NCBI RefSeq assembly: GCF_021502725.1
Contig: NZ_JAKFFS010000004.1
Location: 1 to 64,000, forward strand
DNA length: 64,000 nucleotides
Direction: 5' to 3'
Source: Dyadobacter sp. CY345
GTDB taxonomy: Bacteria; Bacteroidota; Bacteroidia; Cytophagales; Spirosomataceae
Within the stretch, counting starts at the first letter, position 1; each line of letters opens with the position of its first letter. Position numbers and translations under genes: made by a program. Of the stretch, positions 1-7,940 are shown piece by piece. A model generated the notes under the pieces. The model saw nothing but the letters and a program-made list of their open reading frames with translations, had not been told where the DNA came from and did no database searches.

Positions 1-140
1 AAGCATCTAAGTGCGAAACTAGCCCGAAGATGAATCTTCCACACAAGGGTCGTTGTAGACTACGACGTTGATAGGCTGCAGGTGTACGTGTAGAAATACA
101 TTCAGCTGAGCAGTACTAATTACCCAATAGCTTGCACAAC
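1..140 (+). rRNA. 23S ribosomal RNA, 3' end (partial)
   Basis: The window opens inside the last part of a 23S rRNA. The conserved tail is visible: the stretch containing CTACGACGTTGATAGGC, then the helix ending in CAGTACTAAT at about 111-120. By analogy with other 23S genes the mature end lies about 20 bases later, near 140; this end is an estimate. It is followed by a spacer and 5S rRNA, the normal order of a bacterial rRNA operon read on the plus strand. Confidence 0.93.
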
Positions 141-197
141 TTTTAACTCATTCTCTTTTGCTTCCAATATGACATGAAATTCAATGTCGAATGATAT

Positions 198-236
198 AAT
201 GAGTGAATGATAGAATACATTCAAAATTCACTCATT
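198..236 (+). other. stem-loop in the 23S-5S spacer
   Basis: The 23S-5S spacer contains an 11-bp perfect inverted repeat, AATGAGTGAAT (198-208) against ATTCACTCATT (226-236), with a 17-nt loop. No T-run follows, so it is not a terminator. A role in processing of the rRNA precursor is an inference from its location. Confidence 0.55.
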
Positions 237-271
237 CAAAATTCAACCATTGTACACTCACAAAGATCTTG

Positions 272-382
272 TTGGTGACTATTGGCCTGGTGTTCACCTC
301 TTCCCATCCCGAACAGAGAAGTTAAGCCCAGAACCGCCGATGATACTTGGGTCAAACCTGGTAAAGTAGGTAGTCGCCACAA
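272..382 (+). rRNA. 5S ribosomal RNA
   Basis: A complete 5S rRNA of about 111 nt. The diagnostic core TTCCCATCCCGAACAGAGAAG begins at 301 (written here to 20 bases or so: TTCCCATCCCGAACAGAG), followed by GTTAAGCCC and a 3' part ending in GTAGTCGCCAC that pairs with the 5' TTGGTGACTA. It lies about 130 nt after the 23S end. No tRNA follows. The exact ends are good to a few bases. Confidence 0.95.
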
Positions 383-395
383 TACTATTATAACT

Positions 396-427
396 AATCC
401 CATCTTCACAAGAGATGGGATTTTTTT
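396..427 (+). terminator. rRNA operon terminator
   Basis: A 10-bp perfect stem, AATCCCATCT (396-405) with AGATGGGATT (413-422), and a T-run to 427. It stands 14 nt after the 5S gene in the right direction and is a standard intrinsic terminator for the rRNA operon. Confidence 0.88.
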
Positions 428-471
428 GGTTATGGGCACCGCTTCCGGACGCTCAACCTAACCCGCAATAC

Positions 472-524
472 TATGAATACAAAAAAAGACCATTCTTTCG
501 AGATGGTCTTTTTTTGTATTCATA
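472..524. terminator. 22-bp perfect palindromic bidirectional terminator
   Basis: Positions 472-493 and 503-524 are perfectly complementary over 22 bp with a 9-nt loop (TCTTTCGAG). The stem has seven A on the left and seven T on the right, so either strand gives a hairpin followed by a U-run. It separates the rRNA operon (plus) from the regulator ending at 533 (minus), and probably ends transcription from both sides. Confidence 0.8.
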
Positions 525-532
525 TAACCAGC

Positions 533-805
533 TTATAGCCAGCTGTTTTGTTTTTTTTCTTTATCCAGTAGATTTCTCCACCCGTCAGGCAGAATTTCAA
601 TTAGATCAATATTGCAAAGCTTCGCAATACGATCATAAAATTCAATTGGAATTTTATTTTTTCCGCTGAGCCAATTGTGAACGCTGGTTTGGCTTACTTC
701 TAGCATGAGTGCTATTTCTGGTTGGGAGATTTCCCTTTTTTTGTAATACGTGTGTAATGCTTCCTCGGCTGTCATTCTACAACAATTTTGATTACTGAAT
801 ATCAT
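533..805 (-). CDS. small helix-turn-helix (XRE/Cro type) regulator
   Basis: A 90-residue protein, mostly one DNA-binding domain. Residues about 25-70 read as a Cro/CI-type helix-turn-helix: SQPEIALMLEVSQTSVHNWL is the turn and recognition helix, followed by a lysine-rich segment and PIEFYDRIAKLCNID. An internal methionine at residue 11 (start at 775) is also possible and would remove a cysteine-containing N-terminus. There is no ligand or peptidase domain. It is transcribed away from the peptide operon that begins at 1135, 330 nt to its right, and is the only regulator nearby, so control of that operon is a reasonable but unproven guess. It could equally be an orphan antitoxin-like regulator. 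Confidence 0.75.
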   Translation of the reverse strand: MIFSNQNCCRMTAEEALHTYYKKREISQPEIALMLEVSQTSVHNWLSGKNKIPIEFYDRIAKLCNIDLIEILPDGWRNLLDKEKKQNSWL

Positions 806-1134
806 TTATACAAATCGCTTTGCAATAAATTCTTATTTCAAAATTGAAGCTTTTAATATCGTTGTGCCGTAAAGATAGTGATAATGAAGAGGTTCGCAAG
901 ATACTTTCATAATCCGGTTGAAATTATCATCAAGTAAATTATTAATAATTAGATACTTATGTATTTTAGATAGTTCAGAACTATTACCTAAGCAATAATT
1001 TTGGATATAGTCATTGATTATTATTAAGGTAATAGTTGAACTAAATATTGTTTTGCAGTTTTGTAGTACAATCCGAAACAATATCTGGCCAGAAGGTGGG
1101 GAGGTTGGTTTTTACACTTTAAATAAAACAAGTC
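806..1134. other. AT-rich gap before the RiPP operon
   Basis: A strongly AT-rich, 329-nt divergent region between the XRE regulator and the precursor gene. It must hold the promoters of both, but I find no clean TTTG-n17/20-TAnnTTTG match. An 82-codon minus-strand open frame (833-1081) has no recognisable domain and an implausible composition, so I do not call it. The last 14 nt before the precursor start, AAATAAAACAAG plus TC (1121-1134), recur almost unchanged before the next gene. Confidence 0.5.
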
Positions 1135-1284
1135 ATGAACAAATTAACTCTAAGTGATTTAAAAGCATTGAAAGAAAAAGCGGGACAAGCCTTTTTAAGT
1201 CTTGAAGCTATAAAAGGGGGAAGTGTTGCTGATTGTCACATTGATGCCCCAAAGCCACCTGTTACTCAGTGCGATAACGTATAA
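1135..1284 (+). CDS. double-glycine RiPP precursor peptide (49 aa)
   Basis: A 49-residue open frame from ATG at 1135 to TAA at 1282-1284. Residues 1-29 look like a double-glycine leader: an amphipathic helix (MNKLTLSDLKALKEKAGQAF), then LSLEAIKGG. Cleavage after G28-G29 would leave a 20-residue core starting SVADCH and ending QCDNV, with two cysteines twelve residues apart, three aspartates, one histidine and a PKPP turn. Small size, the GG motif and the C39-peptidase exporter in the same operon are the evidence. It is followed by a terminator-like hairpin and the modifying enzymes. The final modifications are unknown; it may also be an unmodified bacteriocin, but five enzyme or transport genes argue for modification. 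Confidence 0.85.
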   Translation: MNKLTLSDLKALKEKAGQAFLSLEAIKGGSVADCHIDAPKPPVTQCDNV

Positions 1285-1289
1285 TTTGA

Positions 1290-1320
1290 TTGCCCTAAGA
1301 AATTGTCTTAGGGCAATTTT
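1290..1320 (+). terminator. intercistronic terminator/attenuator after the precursor gene
   Basis: An 11-bp perfect stem, TTGCCCTAAGA (1290-1300) with TCTTAGGGCAA (1306-1316), a 5-nt loop and TTTT after it, starting 5 nt behind the precursor stop. The enzyme gene starts 21 nt later with no obvious new promoter. A leaky terminator at this place would give much more precursor message than enzyme message, an arrangement known from other peptide operons; the leakiness is inference. Confidence 0.75.
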
Positions 1321-1340
1321 AAAATTATAAATAAAACAAG

Positions 1341-2363
1341 ATGAAATATTTTCTAAAACAATTTGTACCCGTTTATAAAGCAGGTAATAATATTTGCATT
1401 GGTTTTGCAGGTGACAAGAATGAGTATTTAGAGCTTATTTACAATGAAGAAATTATAAATCAATTGAATAAGATAATTCAAGACGGCATTAAAGAAAGTG
1501 AATTTTTAAATAATAAACTTTTTCAAAAATTAAGAGAGTTTAAGTTTTTGGAAATAAGTGAATCAAAAAAGATCACTAAAAGAGGTGATCTTTTCTTAGA
1601 ATACATTACAAAAGGAAAAATTGATAATGACTTTAAAGAGAAAAAAATATTAATTTTTGGGGCAGGTGCAGGTGGTGCTACACTTACATATTTATTAGCG
1701 CAATTTGGATTTAAAAACTTAGTTGTTGTAGATGCTGATGAAGTTAATGAATCAGAAATTGAAAAATTATTAATATTCGACTTTAATGATTTAGGAAGTT
1801 TGAAGGTAAATGCATTGAGGGACAGAATAAAAACTAATTTTAATATAAGTATTACGACACGCTCTTTGAATTTACTTTCGGAGTTTGAACTTGAGGAAAT
1901 TATAATATCAGAAAAACCTAATTTGGTTGTTCAGGCGTGCGATCCTAATCTTGGATTCAGGACAAATTTAAATAAAATGTGCTTTAAAATAGAAGTACCT
2001 TATTTTATTATAGCTTATTCCTTTGAATATCTAAAGATTGGCCCCTTATATATTCCCGGATTTACTAGTTGTGATAATGCGATGAATGCTCACATTAAAA
2101 AGGAGCATGGTGAACATTATTCTTTTCATGAACATGAACGGCTATTTTCAAAATCCCTCATTCACCCTTCAATATCATTTAATATAAATATTTTAAGCAG
2201 TCTTGCTTTAAAAGAGATTATATTTTTTTTGTCGAAACAATATGAATATTGTTTTTCCATTGGAAGGCTTATGTATTTCAATCCTCTTAGTCTGTATTAC
2301 ACGTATTTAAATCTAGAATGTGATGAAAGCTGTAGTGTTTGTAAAAATTTTGCTAATAATTAG
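1341..2363 (+). CDS. E1/ThiF-like adenylating enzyme of the RiPP operon
   Basis: A 340-residue protein. Residues about 1-95 are a small alpha/beta region that could be a leader-binding (RRE-like) domain. Residues 103-340 are an E1-like Rossmann domain: glycine loop ILIFGAGAGGATL (103-115), acidic end of strand 2 at D131-D133, and QACD at 198-201. Cysteines at 244, 327, 331 and 334 (CDESCSVC) resemble the zinc-binding cysteines of ThiF/MoeB/MccB proteins. Such enzymes adenylate a carboxylate; in RiPP pathways (MccB, PaaA, the ThiF-like partners of YcaO enzymes) they activate the peptide. There is no YcaO gene here. The start has the same AAATAAAACAAG leader as the precursor gene. The stop overlaps the next gene by 41 nt. 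Family assignment is firm, the reaction is inference. Confidence 0.8.
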   Translation: MKYFLKQFVPVYKAGNNICIGFAGDKNEYLELIYNEEIINQLNKIIQDGIKESEFLNNKLFQKLREFKFLEISESKKITKRGDLFLEYITKGKIDNDFKEKKILIFGAGAGGATLTYLLAQFGFKNLVVVDADEVNESEIEKLLIFDFNDLGSLKVNALRDRIKTNFNISITTRSLNLLSEFELEEIIISEKPNLVVQACDPNLGFRTNLNKMCFKIEVPYFIIAYSFEYLKIGPLYIPGFTSCDNAMNAHIKKEHGEHYSFHEHERLFSKSLIHPSISFNINILSSLALKEIIFFLSKQYEYCFSIGRLMYFNPLSLYYTYLNLECDESCSVCKNFANN

Positions 2364-3105
2364 CCTTTACTGTTGTCAAGCTTTTGCTATTAAGCCAGAA
2401 CGTATTTACCATACCCGCCCATTAGATTTTAAAATGAATTATAAAGAATTTAAGATTAAAACACCGGACAATTTTAATATAAATATTTGGGAAATAGAAT
2501 CAGAAATTCAAATTAGAACTGGAAAAACTATAATTATTTGTGCAGGAGATGCAGGGAATATGGGTTATTACCTACGTCAAGCTAATGTTCTTCATCAAAA
2601 TGGATTTAAGGTTATATTATTTGATTATCGCGGTTTTGGTGAAAGTGATGATTTTAAAATTGATACTACCTTATTGTTTCACAATGAATTTTTGTTGGAT
2701 TATGAAACTGTGTTAAAGGAGGTGAAAAGTAAAAATAATGGTAGTATTGGGGTATGGGGGTTTTCAATGGGTGGGTACTTTCCAATGGTTCTTAGGGAAA
2801 AACCGGACTTTATTATTTTGGATTCAGCAATGCTTAATTTGGAAGAGATTTTGCACCGATTACACAAGCCTGATTTAAAAATCCCTAAAAATTCATTAAA
2901 AGTTTTATCTAATCATATACCTACAGTGGCATTTTGGGGTCAGAAAGATAAAATTACAATTGCATCGGATAATACACTTTGGAACAAAAATCAGGTTAAT
3001 ATTTATTACTACGGCGGACACATGCAATTATTTCAGTCCATGGATGAGGTGAAAATTGTTAAAATTATTGAACTATTTGCTATACTTCCATATGAAAATA
3101 AATAG
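2323..3105 (+). CDS. exported alpha/beta hydrolase of the RiPP operon
   Basis: About 260 residues. The N-terminus is a signal peptide (MKAVVFVKILLIISLYCCQAFA, cleavage after AFA), so the enzyme probably works in the periplasm. The alpha/beta-hydrolase core shows ICAGDAGNMG (oxyanion-hole region), FDYRGFGESD, the nucleophile elbow GFSMGG (Ser near 148), and the acid and base in WGQKDK and YYGGHMQ. It resembles BAAT/prolyl-oligopeptidase-like hydrolases in outline. I chose the ATG at 2323; a GTG codon precedes it directly. It overlaps the E1-like gene by 41 nt and the next gene by 14 nt, which suggests translational coupling. Possible jobs are trimming or esterase action on the exported product, or self-protection; none is proven. 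Confidence 0.75.
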   Translation: MKAVVFVKILLIISLYCCQAFAIKPERIYHTRPLDFKMNYKEFKIKTPDNFNINIWEIESEIQIRTGKTIIICAGDAGNMGYYLRQANVLHQNGFKVILFDYRGFGESDDFKIDTTLLFHNEFLLDYETVLKEVKSKNNGSIGVWGFSMGGYFPMVLREKPDFIILDSAMLNLEEILHRLHKPDLKIPKNSLKVLSNHIPTVAFWGQKDKITIASDNTLWNKNQVNIYYYGGHMQLFQSMDEVKIVKIIELFAILPYENK

Positions 3106-4237
3106 TTTTTTTGTCGAAATTGAATTATTAGAAATTAATCAATTGTCTTTGTCCAATACTATACTAATGGCATTCCACCAAGAAGATTCAATTCTCTTTG
3201 AAATTCTTGATTACGAAGATGATTTTACATTTCTAGAGCCTTCATTATTTTGCTATTTCCTATCGGATATTAGCAAAACGGATAAAATTCCCTTGCTTCA
3301 GTCCGTGGTTGGTTATATTCCTGCTGCAAAAAGGCTAGCCATGCTATCGCTTAGCGCTGATCAGTTTGGAATGGTTAACTTACCTAATCTTGGCTATATT
3401 CGTACTGACTCACACAATATCATTCCGGTGGATTTAAATATCCTGACTGGACTGATACCTAATCAATTTGTTGAAAACAGTAAAATCCGGCTTTGTCTGC
3501 ATCCTACGGATTTATTGGCATACGCGCGGGATGTCAGTTTTCATGAACCAGTTGAACAGACACTGGCCAAAAATGAAGATGCTTTATTCATAGCCACAAA
3601 TTTCTTGCAGAAACAATTACCCGATTTTTGGAGTTTGATATCATCCGTTACAAGAGAATTTGTAGTATTCAGCAGTCCTAACCACAATTCTTTTGCGGGA
3701 ATCATGCATCACGGTACTGCATATTTTAATACAGAGAACAAGATACAAACGCCGGTTTTTTTTATCGATGACATTGCCCACCAATGTGGTCATATTATCT
3801 TTAATGTACTTACGCTGGATACTCCTAAATATTTGAAAGTCCCCAAAGATCATCCGCTAAAAAATTATTCAAGCAATCCGGGTGAAAAGAGAGGATCTTA
3901 CGGAGCGTTTCATGGCCTGTTTACCTATACATGCATATTACATGCGTTAGACGAAGTTCTTCAAAACCAATATTTTACTGATGAAAATTTGCGTTTTGAG
4001 GCCTTGGGTAGAATTGGCTTCTATTTGCACAAGTTTTATCTAGACTTAAAACTTATGGACAATCCGGAGATACTCACCGATGCTGGCCTTGACTTTCATC
4101 GCCAGTTCAGCGAGGGTTTTCATGAAATATTGGCAAGGTATAAGAAAGAAATACAAGGTTTTGATTATAGCAACCAGCCTTATACTTTTCAATATGATCG
4201 TTTTAAGGAATCAAATCTATTGTCAAAAAATATGTGA
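3092..4237 (+). CDS. HExxH-type peptide hydroxylase-like protein (HQCGH variant)
   Basis: 381 residues from ATG 3092 (an upstream TTG in frame, 3056, lies deeper in the preceding gene and is less likely). The C-terminal half resembles the HEXXH-motif domain of RiPP clusters, whose characterised members are iron/2-oxoglutarate peptide beta-hydroxylases: FFIDDIAHQCGHIIFN at 223-238, then a third histidine in GAFHGLFTY (H274), at the usual distance. The motif reads H-Q-C-G-H, so the glutamate is replaced by glutamine while both histidines stay, which fits metal binding by two histidines rather than metallopeptidase chemistry. No signal peptide, so it is cytoplasmic and could act on the precursor. 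Assignment rests on motif layout, not on a search. Confidence 0.62.
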   Translation: MKINSFFVEIELLEINQLSLSNTILMAFHQEDSILFEILDYEDDFTFLEPSLFCYFLSDISKTDKIPLLQSVVGYIPAAKRLAMLSLSADQFGMVNLPNLGYIRTDSHNIIPVDLNILTGLIPNQFVENSKIRLCLHPTDLLAYARDVSFHEPVEQTLAKNEDALFIATNFLQKQLPDFWSLISSVTREFVVFSSPNHNSFAGIMHHGTAYFNTENKIQTPVFFIDDIAHQCGHIIFNVLTLDTPKYLKVPKDHPLKNYSSNPGEKRGSYGAFHGLFTYTCILHALDEVLQNQYFTDENLRFEALGRIGFYLHKFYLDLKLMDNPEILTDAGLDFHRQFSEGFHEILARYKKEIQGFDYSNQPYTFQYDRFKESNLLSKNM

Positions 4238-4261
4238 ACGGGAAATCAAATCTCTTAATAC

Positions 4262-5728
4262 ATGAAAACCAAAATATACACACTCATCATTTTTTTTATA
4301 CCCTTTATTTCTTTTGCCCAAACTACGGAAAATTATCAAAAGGCATTAAAAATATTAGAAATATCAATAAGCACTACAAGTACCCATATTCCTGACAGTT
4401 TGTATATAAGCTCCAAAGGCGTTATACATAATCTGGGACATTATGATGTGCCAGGGAAAACAAAAGACATTCCTTATGAGGAAACCGATGTATTTTTTGC
4501 AAAAGAGCAATCCGGCTACATGCGCAGTACGATAGTAAACAACGGGTATACATTTGTTGAATTGGCTGTCAGCAAGCAGGATTCTGTTTACAAAAAGGGA
4601 TTTTATCAAAACAAATTGTTGAAAGACAAAAATACTGACTTTGCATTTGAACTTGCCCGCAAGGTTCCGGCCAGGTTGCTTCAACTAGCCTGGTTGTCAA
4701 GAATTTCGCTGCGTTATTTGGGAGAAGATAAATCACATACATGGATTTCGTTCGGATCTAAACCAGTTACTTTATTCATCAACAAGAAAACTAAACTTTT
4801 AGATAAAACTGAATATTTAGGCTATGACAATACGTATGGAGATATAGTATTCGCGACTGAATATAAAGGGTATACTGATCAAAATGGTATTAAAATGCCA
4901 GCTTCCCGCATTGATTTTGAATATGGAAAAGCGGAACGAGAAGTTACTTATGAAGCTTTCCGATCCAATATAAAACCGGATACTGCTGACTTGAAAATGA
5001 CTCTGGTCCCCGAGTATTTCAAAAGAAAGATGGCTGAACGTATAGAGACAAGAGATAGCATGGTTTTTGAAAATATTGCTTCCAATATCAATCTTATAAA
5101 AATAGTGTCACAGAATAATAAAATGCTTGTGGCAGAATTTACCGACTGTATCGCTTTGTTTGAGACTCCTTCCGGAATTGAGCTTAACGAAAATATTATA
5201 GCGCAATTGAAAAAGAGATATCCCGGTAAACCTTTAAAGTATTTGTTTGTGACGCACCATCATCCTGATCACGCTGGTGGTTTGAAGGCTTATTCCGCTC
5301 TGCCCCTCACTGTTGTTACTACTGCCGGGAATCAGGCATATTTTGAAGAAATTTTGAAGAAGTCTCACACAATGAGCAATGTCCTTATCGACAATACACA
5401 GAACTTCCGGTTCGACTTCGTACCCTTAAACGGAGAGAAAAGGTTTATGGGCAATGTAGTTGCCTATGAAATTGGTAAAAGTACAGAGCACACCAATGAG
5501 CATTTGGTTTATTATTTTCCAGACAGCAAAATTTTGTGGACTGGTGATTTACTCAATTTTCGATTAGGTGGAAGGGTTTCATCTGCGGGCCAGAGAGGAA
5601 AAGCAGTGTACGATCTGATCACTTCAAAAAACCTAACCATAGACAGAATTTATACCTCTTGGCCTTTGCAGGGACAAAAGGAGTTTGGGACTATGGAAGA
5701 GCTACGGAAAATGACTGAAGTTAAATGA
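4262..5728 (+). CDS. exported metallo-beta-lactamase-fold protein
   Basis: 488 residues with a signal peptide (MKTKIYTLIIFFIPFISFAQ). Residues about 30-255 form a beta-rich region of unknown kind. Residues about 275-480 are a metallo-beta-lactamase-fold hydrolase: THHHPDHAGG at 331-340 carries HxHxDH (H332, H334, D336, H337), further ligands are likely H410 or H414 and D429 in WTGDLLN. I see no clear last histidine of the usual five-ligand set. It begins 24 nt after the HQCGH protein and ends 7 nt before the transporter, so it belongs to the operon, but it acts outside the cytoplasm. Candidate roles are maturation of the exported peptide or immunity. Similar MBL proteins with this N-terminal region occur singly in Bacteroidota, so it may also have been recruited. 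Confidence 0.78.
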   Translation: MKTKIYTLIIFFIPFISFAQTTENYQKALKILEISISTTSTHIPDSLYISSKGVIHNLGHYDVPGKTKDIPYEETDVFFAKEQSGYMRSTIVNNGYTFVELAVSKQDSVYKKGFYQNKLLKDKNTDFAFELARKVPARLLQLAWLSRISLRYLGEDKSHTWISFGSKPVTLFINKKTKLLDKTEYLGYDNTYGDIVFATEYKGYTDQNGIKMPASRIDFEYGKAEREVTYEAFRSNIKPDTADLKMTLVPEYFKRKMAERIETRDSMVFENIASNINLIKIVSQNNKMLVAEFTDCIALFETPSGIELNENIIAQLKKRYPGKPLKYLFVTHHHPDHAGGLKAYSALPLTVVTTAGNQAYFEEILKKSHTMSNVLIDNTQNFRFDFVPLNGEKRFMGNVVAYEIGKSTEHTNEHLVYYFPDSKILWTGDLLNFRLGGRVSSAGQRGKAVYDLITSKNLTIDRIYTSWPLQGQKEFGTMEELRKMTEVK

Positions 5729-5735
5729 CAATACT

Positions 5736-7940
5736 TTGAGTAGAAAATATCCTTTTTACAGACAATATGACAGAATGGACTGCGGGCCAACCTGTATACG
5801 AATGATCAGCAAGTTTTATGGAAAATCTTTCGATGGTGCTTATCTCAGAGAGCTTACAAGTTTGAGAGGAGATGGTACTACAATGGGAGGATTGGTTGAT
5901 GCCGCTGAAAATATTGGATTCAGTACCTTGGTATTAACTTCGGATTATAAAACCCTTGCTGAACAAATTCCATTACCTTGTATTGCGCACTGGCGGCAGC
6001 GGCATTATGTTGTGGTTTACGAAGCAACAGCTACCAAAGTTGTTGTTGCCGATCCGGGGCATGGACTTATTACGTATTCACGACAGGATTTTTTGAAAGG
6101 TTGGATTCCTGAAAAAAGTGCAAATGAAGATTCGGAAGGAATTCTTTTACTGTTTGAAACTACACCAGCCTTCTTTTCGCAGGAGGGTAATCAGATTTCT
6201 TCAAAATCAGTAAAGGGATTTTTAGCACCTTATTTCAGACCCTATCAACGACACATCTGGCAATTATTTTTAGGTCTTTTTCTGACTAGTTTACTTCAGT
6301 TGGGATTGCCTTTTCTCACACAGGAGATTGTCGATACAGGTATAAATACCCGGAATTTAAATTTTGTAACACTCGTCCTGGTAGCGCAATTGGTTTTGTT
6401 TATATCGCAGTCTGGCCTAAGTGTGATCCGAAACTGGATATTATTGCATGTAACAAGCCGGATAAACCTACGTATGTTGTCTGATTTTTTAATGAAACTG
6501 ATGAATCTTCCGATTTCATTTTTTGAATCAAAGTCAACCGGTGACATTATGCAGAGAATTCAGGATCATAACCGGGTACAGGCATTTTTATCTGCCACTA
6601 CTCTGGATGTTCTTTTTTCGACGGTCACCCTTACTATTTTTGGCGCAATACTCTATTATTTCAATCCTCAATTATTCCTTGTATTTATTATTGGTTCGGC
6701 ATTGTATATGGCCTGGGTTCTGTTATTTATGAAGAAACGAGCCAAAATTGACTATCAATATTTTGACCAGTCCTCAGGAAACCAGAGCAGTACGATACAG
6801 CTGATCAACGGCATGCAGGAAATAAAACTGAATGGATCTGAAAAACGGAGACGCTGGGAGTGGGAAGCTATTCAGGCGCGTTTGTTCAAATTGAACATGG
6901 CAAGCCTTTCTTTATCGCAATCCCAAAATGAAGGCGGCAGGTTTATCAATGAAGTCAAAAATATTCTGATCAGCTATATCGCTGCGAGATCAGTCATCAA
7001 TGGTGAATTAACTTTGGGTGCAATGCTTTCCGTGCAATACATTATCGGACAGATGAATGTGCCTGTTAATAATTTCATCGCATTTATCCGTAGTTATCAG
7101 GATGCTAAATTAAGTCTGGAACGTTTGGCAGAAATTCATAATAAAACGAATGAAGAAAATGTTGAAGAATTGCTGATAAGTGAATTGCCCGAGGATAAAA
7201 CAATCCAGGTATCCGGTTTGAATTTTCGTTATGGAAGCAGCACATCTGCTTTGGTACTTAATAATATCAATTTTCAAATTCCCCAGGGAAAGGTTACCGC
7301 TATTGTTGGTGCCAGCGGAAGTGGTAAGACTACCTTGCTTAAATTGCTTTTGAAATATCATGATCTCACAGACGGTAAAATAGAAATAGGAAATGGAAAT
7401 CTTAAAAATTTGAGTTATAATTTCTGGCGGAAGCAGTGCGGTGTGGTGATGCAGGAAGGATACATATTCGCTGATTCAGTCGCCCGTAATATCAGCGAAT
7501 CGGATGAAAATGGAGGTGTAAATCGGAAAAAACTAGCGCATTCTGTCCATGTTGCCAACATTGGAGATTTTGTAGAGGAACTTCCAAACGGATATAATAC
7601 CAGGATAGGATCCAGTGGAATGGGTATCAGCGGAGGACAAAAACAGCGAATTCTTATTGCAAGGGCTGTCTATAAAGATCCCGAATATATTTTCTTTGAC
7701 GAAGCTACCAGTGCATTGGATGCCAATAATGAAGCCGTGATTATGCGTAATCTTGAAGCGTTTTTTACAGGAAAAACAGTAGTTGTTGTTGCGCATCGGC
7801 TAAGTACTGTTAAAAACGCAGATCAGATTATTGTATTAGATAAAGGAAGTATAATAGAAAAAGGTACGCATGTCGCCCTGGTACAAAGCAAAGGATATTA
7901 TTATTCTTTGGTGAAAAATCAATTAGAATTAGGAAGTTAA
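5736..7940 (+). CDS. peptidase-containing ABC transporter (C39, double-glycine exporter)
   Basis: 734 residues, a full PCAT. Residues 1-140 are a C39 cysteine peptidase with an intact set: Q10, C16 in DCGPTC, H90 in RHYVVVY and D106 in ADPGHG. Residues about 165-470 are the six-helix exporter domain, and about 490-730 the nucleotide-binding domain with GASGSGKTT, SGGQKQR and FFDEATSALD. It should cut the precursor after its GG and export the core across the inner membrane. The start is TTG at 5736, 7 nt after the previous stop; an ATG would be too far inside the peptidase domain. Its stop overlaps the HlyD gene by one base. Confidence 0.93.
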   Translation: MSRKYPFYRQYDRMDCGPTCIRMISKFYGKSFDGAYLRELTSLRGDGTTMGGLVDAAENIGFSTLVLTSDYKTLAEQIPLPCIAHWRQRHYVVVYEATATKVVVADPGHGLITYSRQDFLKGWIPEKSANEDSEGILLLFETTPAFFSQEGNQISSKSVKGFLAPYFRPYQRHIWQLFLGLFLTSLLQLGLPFLTQEIVDTGINTRNLNFVTLVLVAQLVLFISQSGLSVIRNWILLHVTSRINLRMLSDFLMKLMNLPISFFESKSTGDIMQRIQDHNRVQAFLSATTLDVLFSTVTLTIFGAILYYFNPQLFLVFIIGSALYMAWVLLFMKKRAKIDYQYFDQSSGNQSSTIQLINGMQEIKLNGSEKRRRWEWEAIQARLFKLNMASLSLSQSQNEGGRFINEVKNILISYIAARSVINGELTLGAMLSVQYIIGQMNVPVNNFIAFIRSYQDAKLSLERLAEIHNKTNEENVEELLISELPEDKTIQVSGLNFRYGSSTSALVLNNINFQIPQGKVTAIVGASGSGKTTLLKLLLKYHDLTDGKIEIGNGNLKNLSYNFWRKQCGVVMQEGYIFADSVARNISESDENGGVNRKKLAHSVHVANIGDFVEELPNGYNTRIGSSGMGISGGQKQRILIARAVYKDPEYIFFDEATSALDANNEAVIMRNLEAFFTGKTVVVVAHRLSTVKNADQIIVLDKGSIIEKGTHVALVQSKGYYYSLVKNQLELGS

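Noticed and set aside
383..532. Search for a tRNA gene behind 5S rRNA
   Set aside because: No cloverleaf or CCA end is visible; only two terminators are present.
415..669. 84-codon plus-strand frame over the two terminators
   Set aside because: It reads through the rRNA terminator, the 22-bp palindrome and the antisense of the XRE gene; not a gene.
833..1081. 82-codon minus-strand frame before the RiPP precursor gene
   Set aside because: AT-rich, no recognisable domain, and it occupies the region expected to carry the promoters; composition looks like chance.
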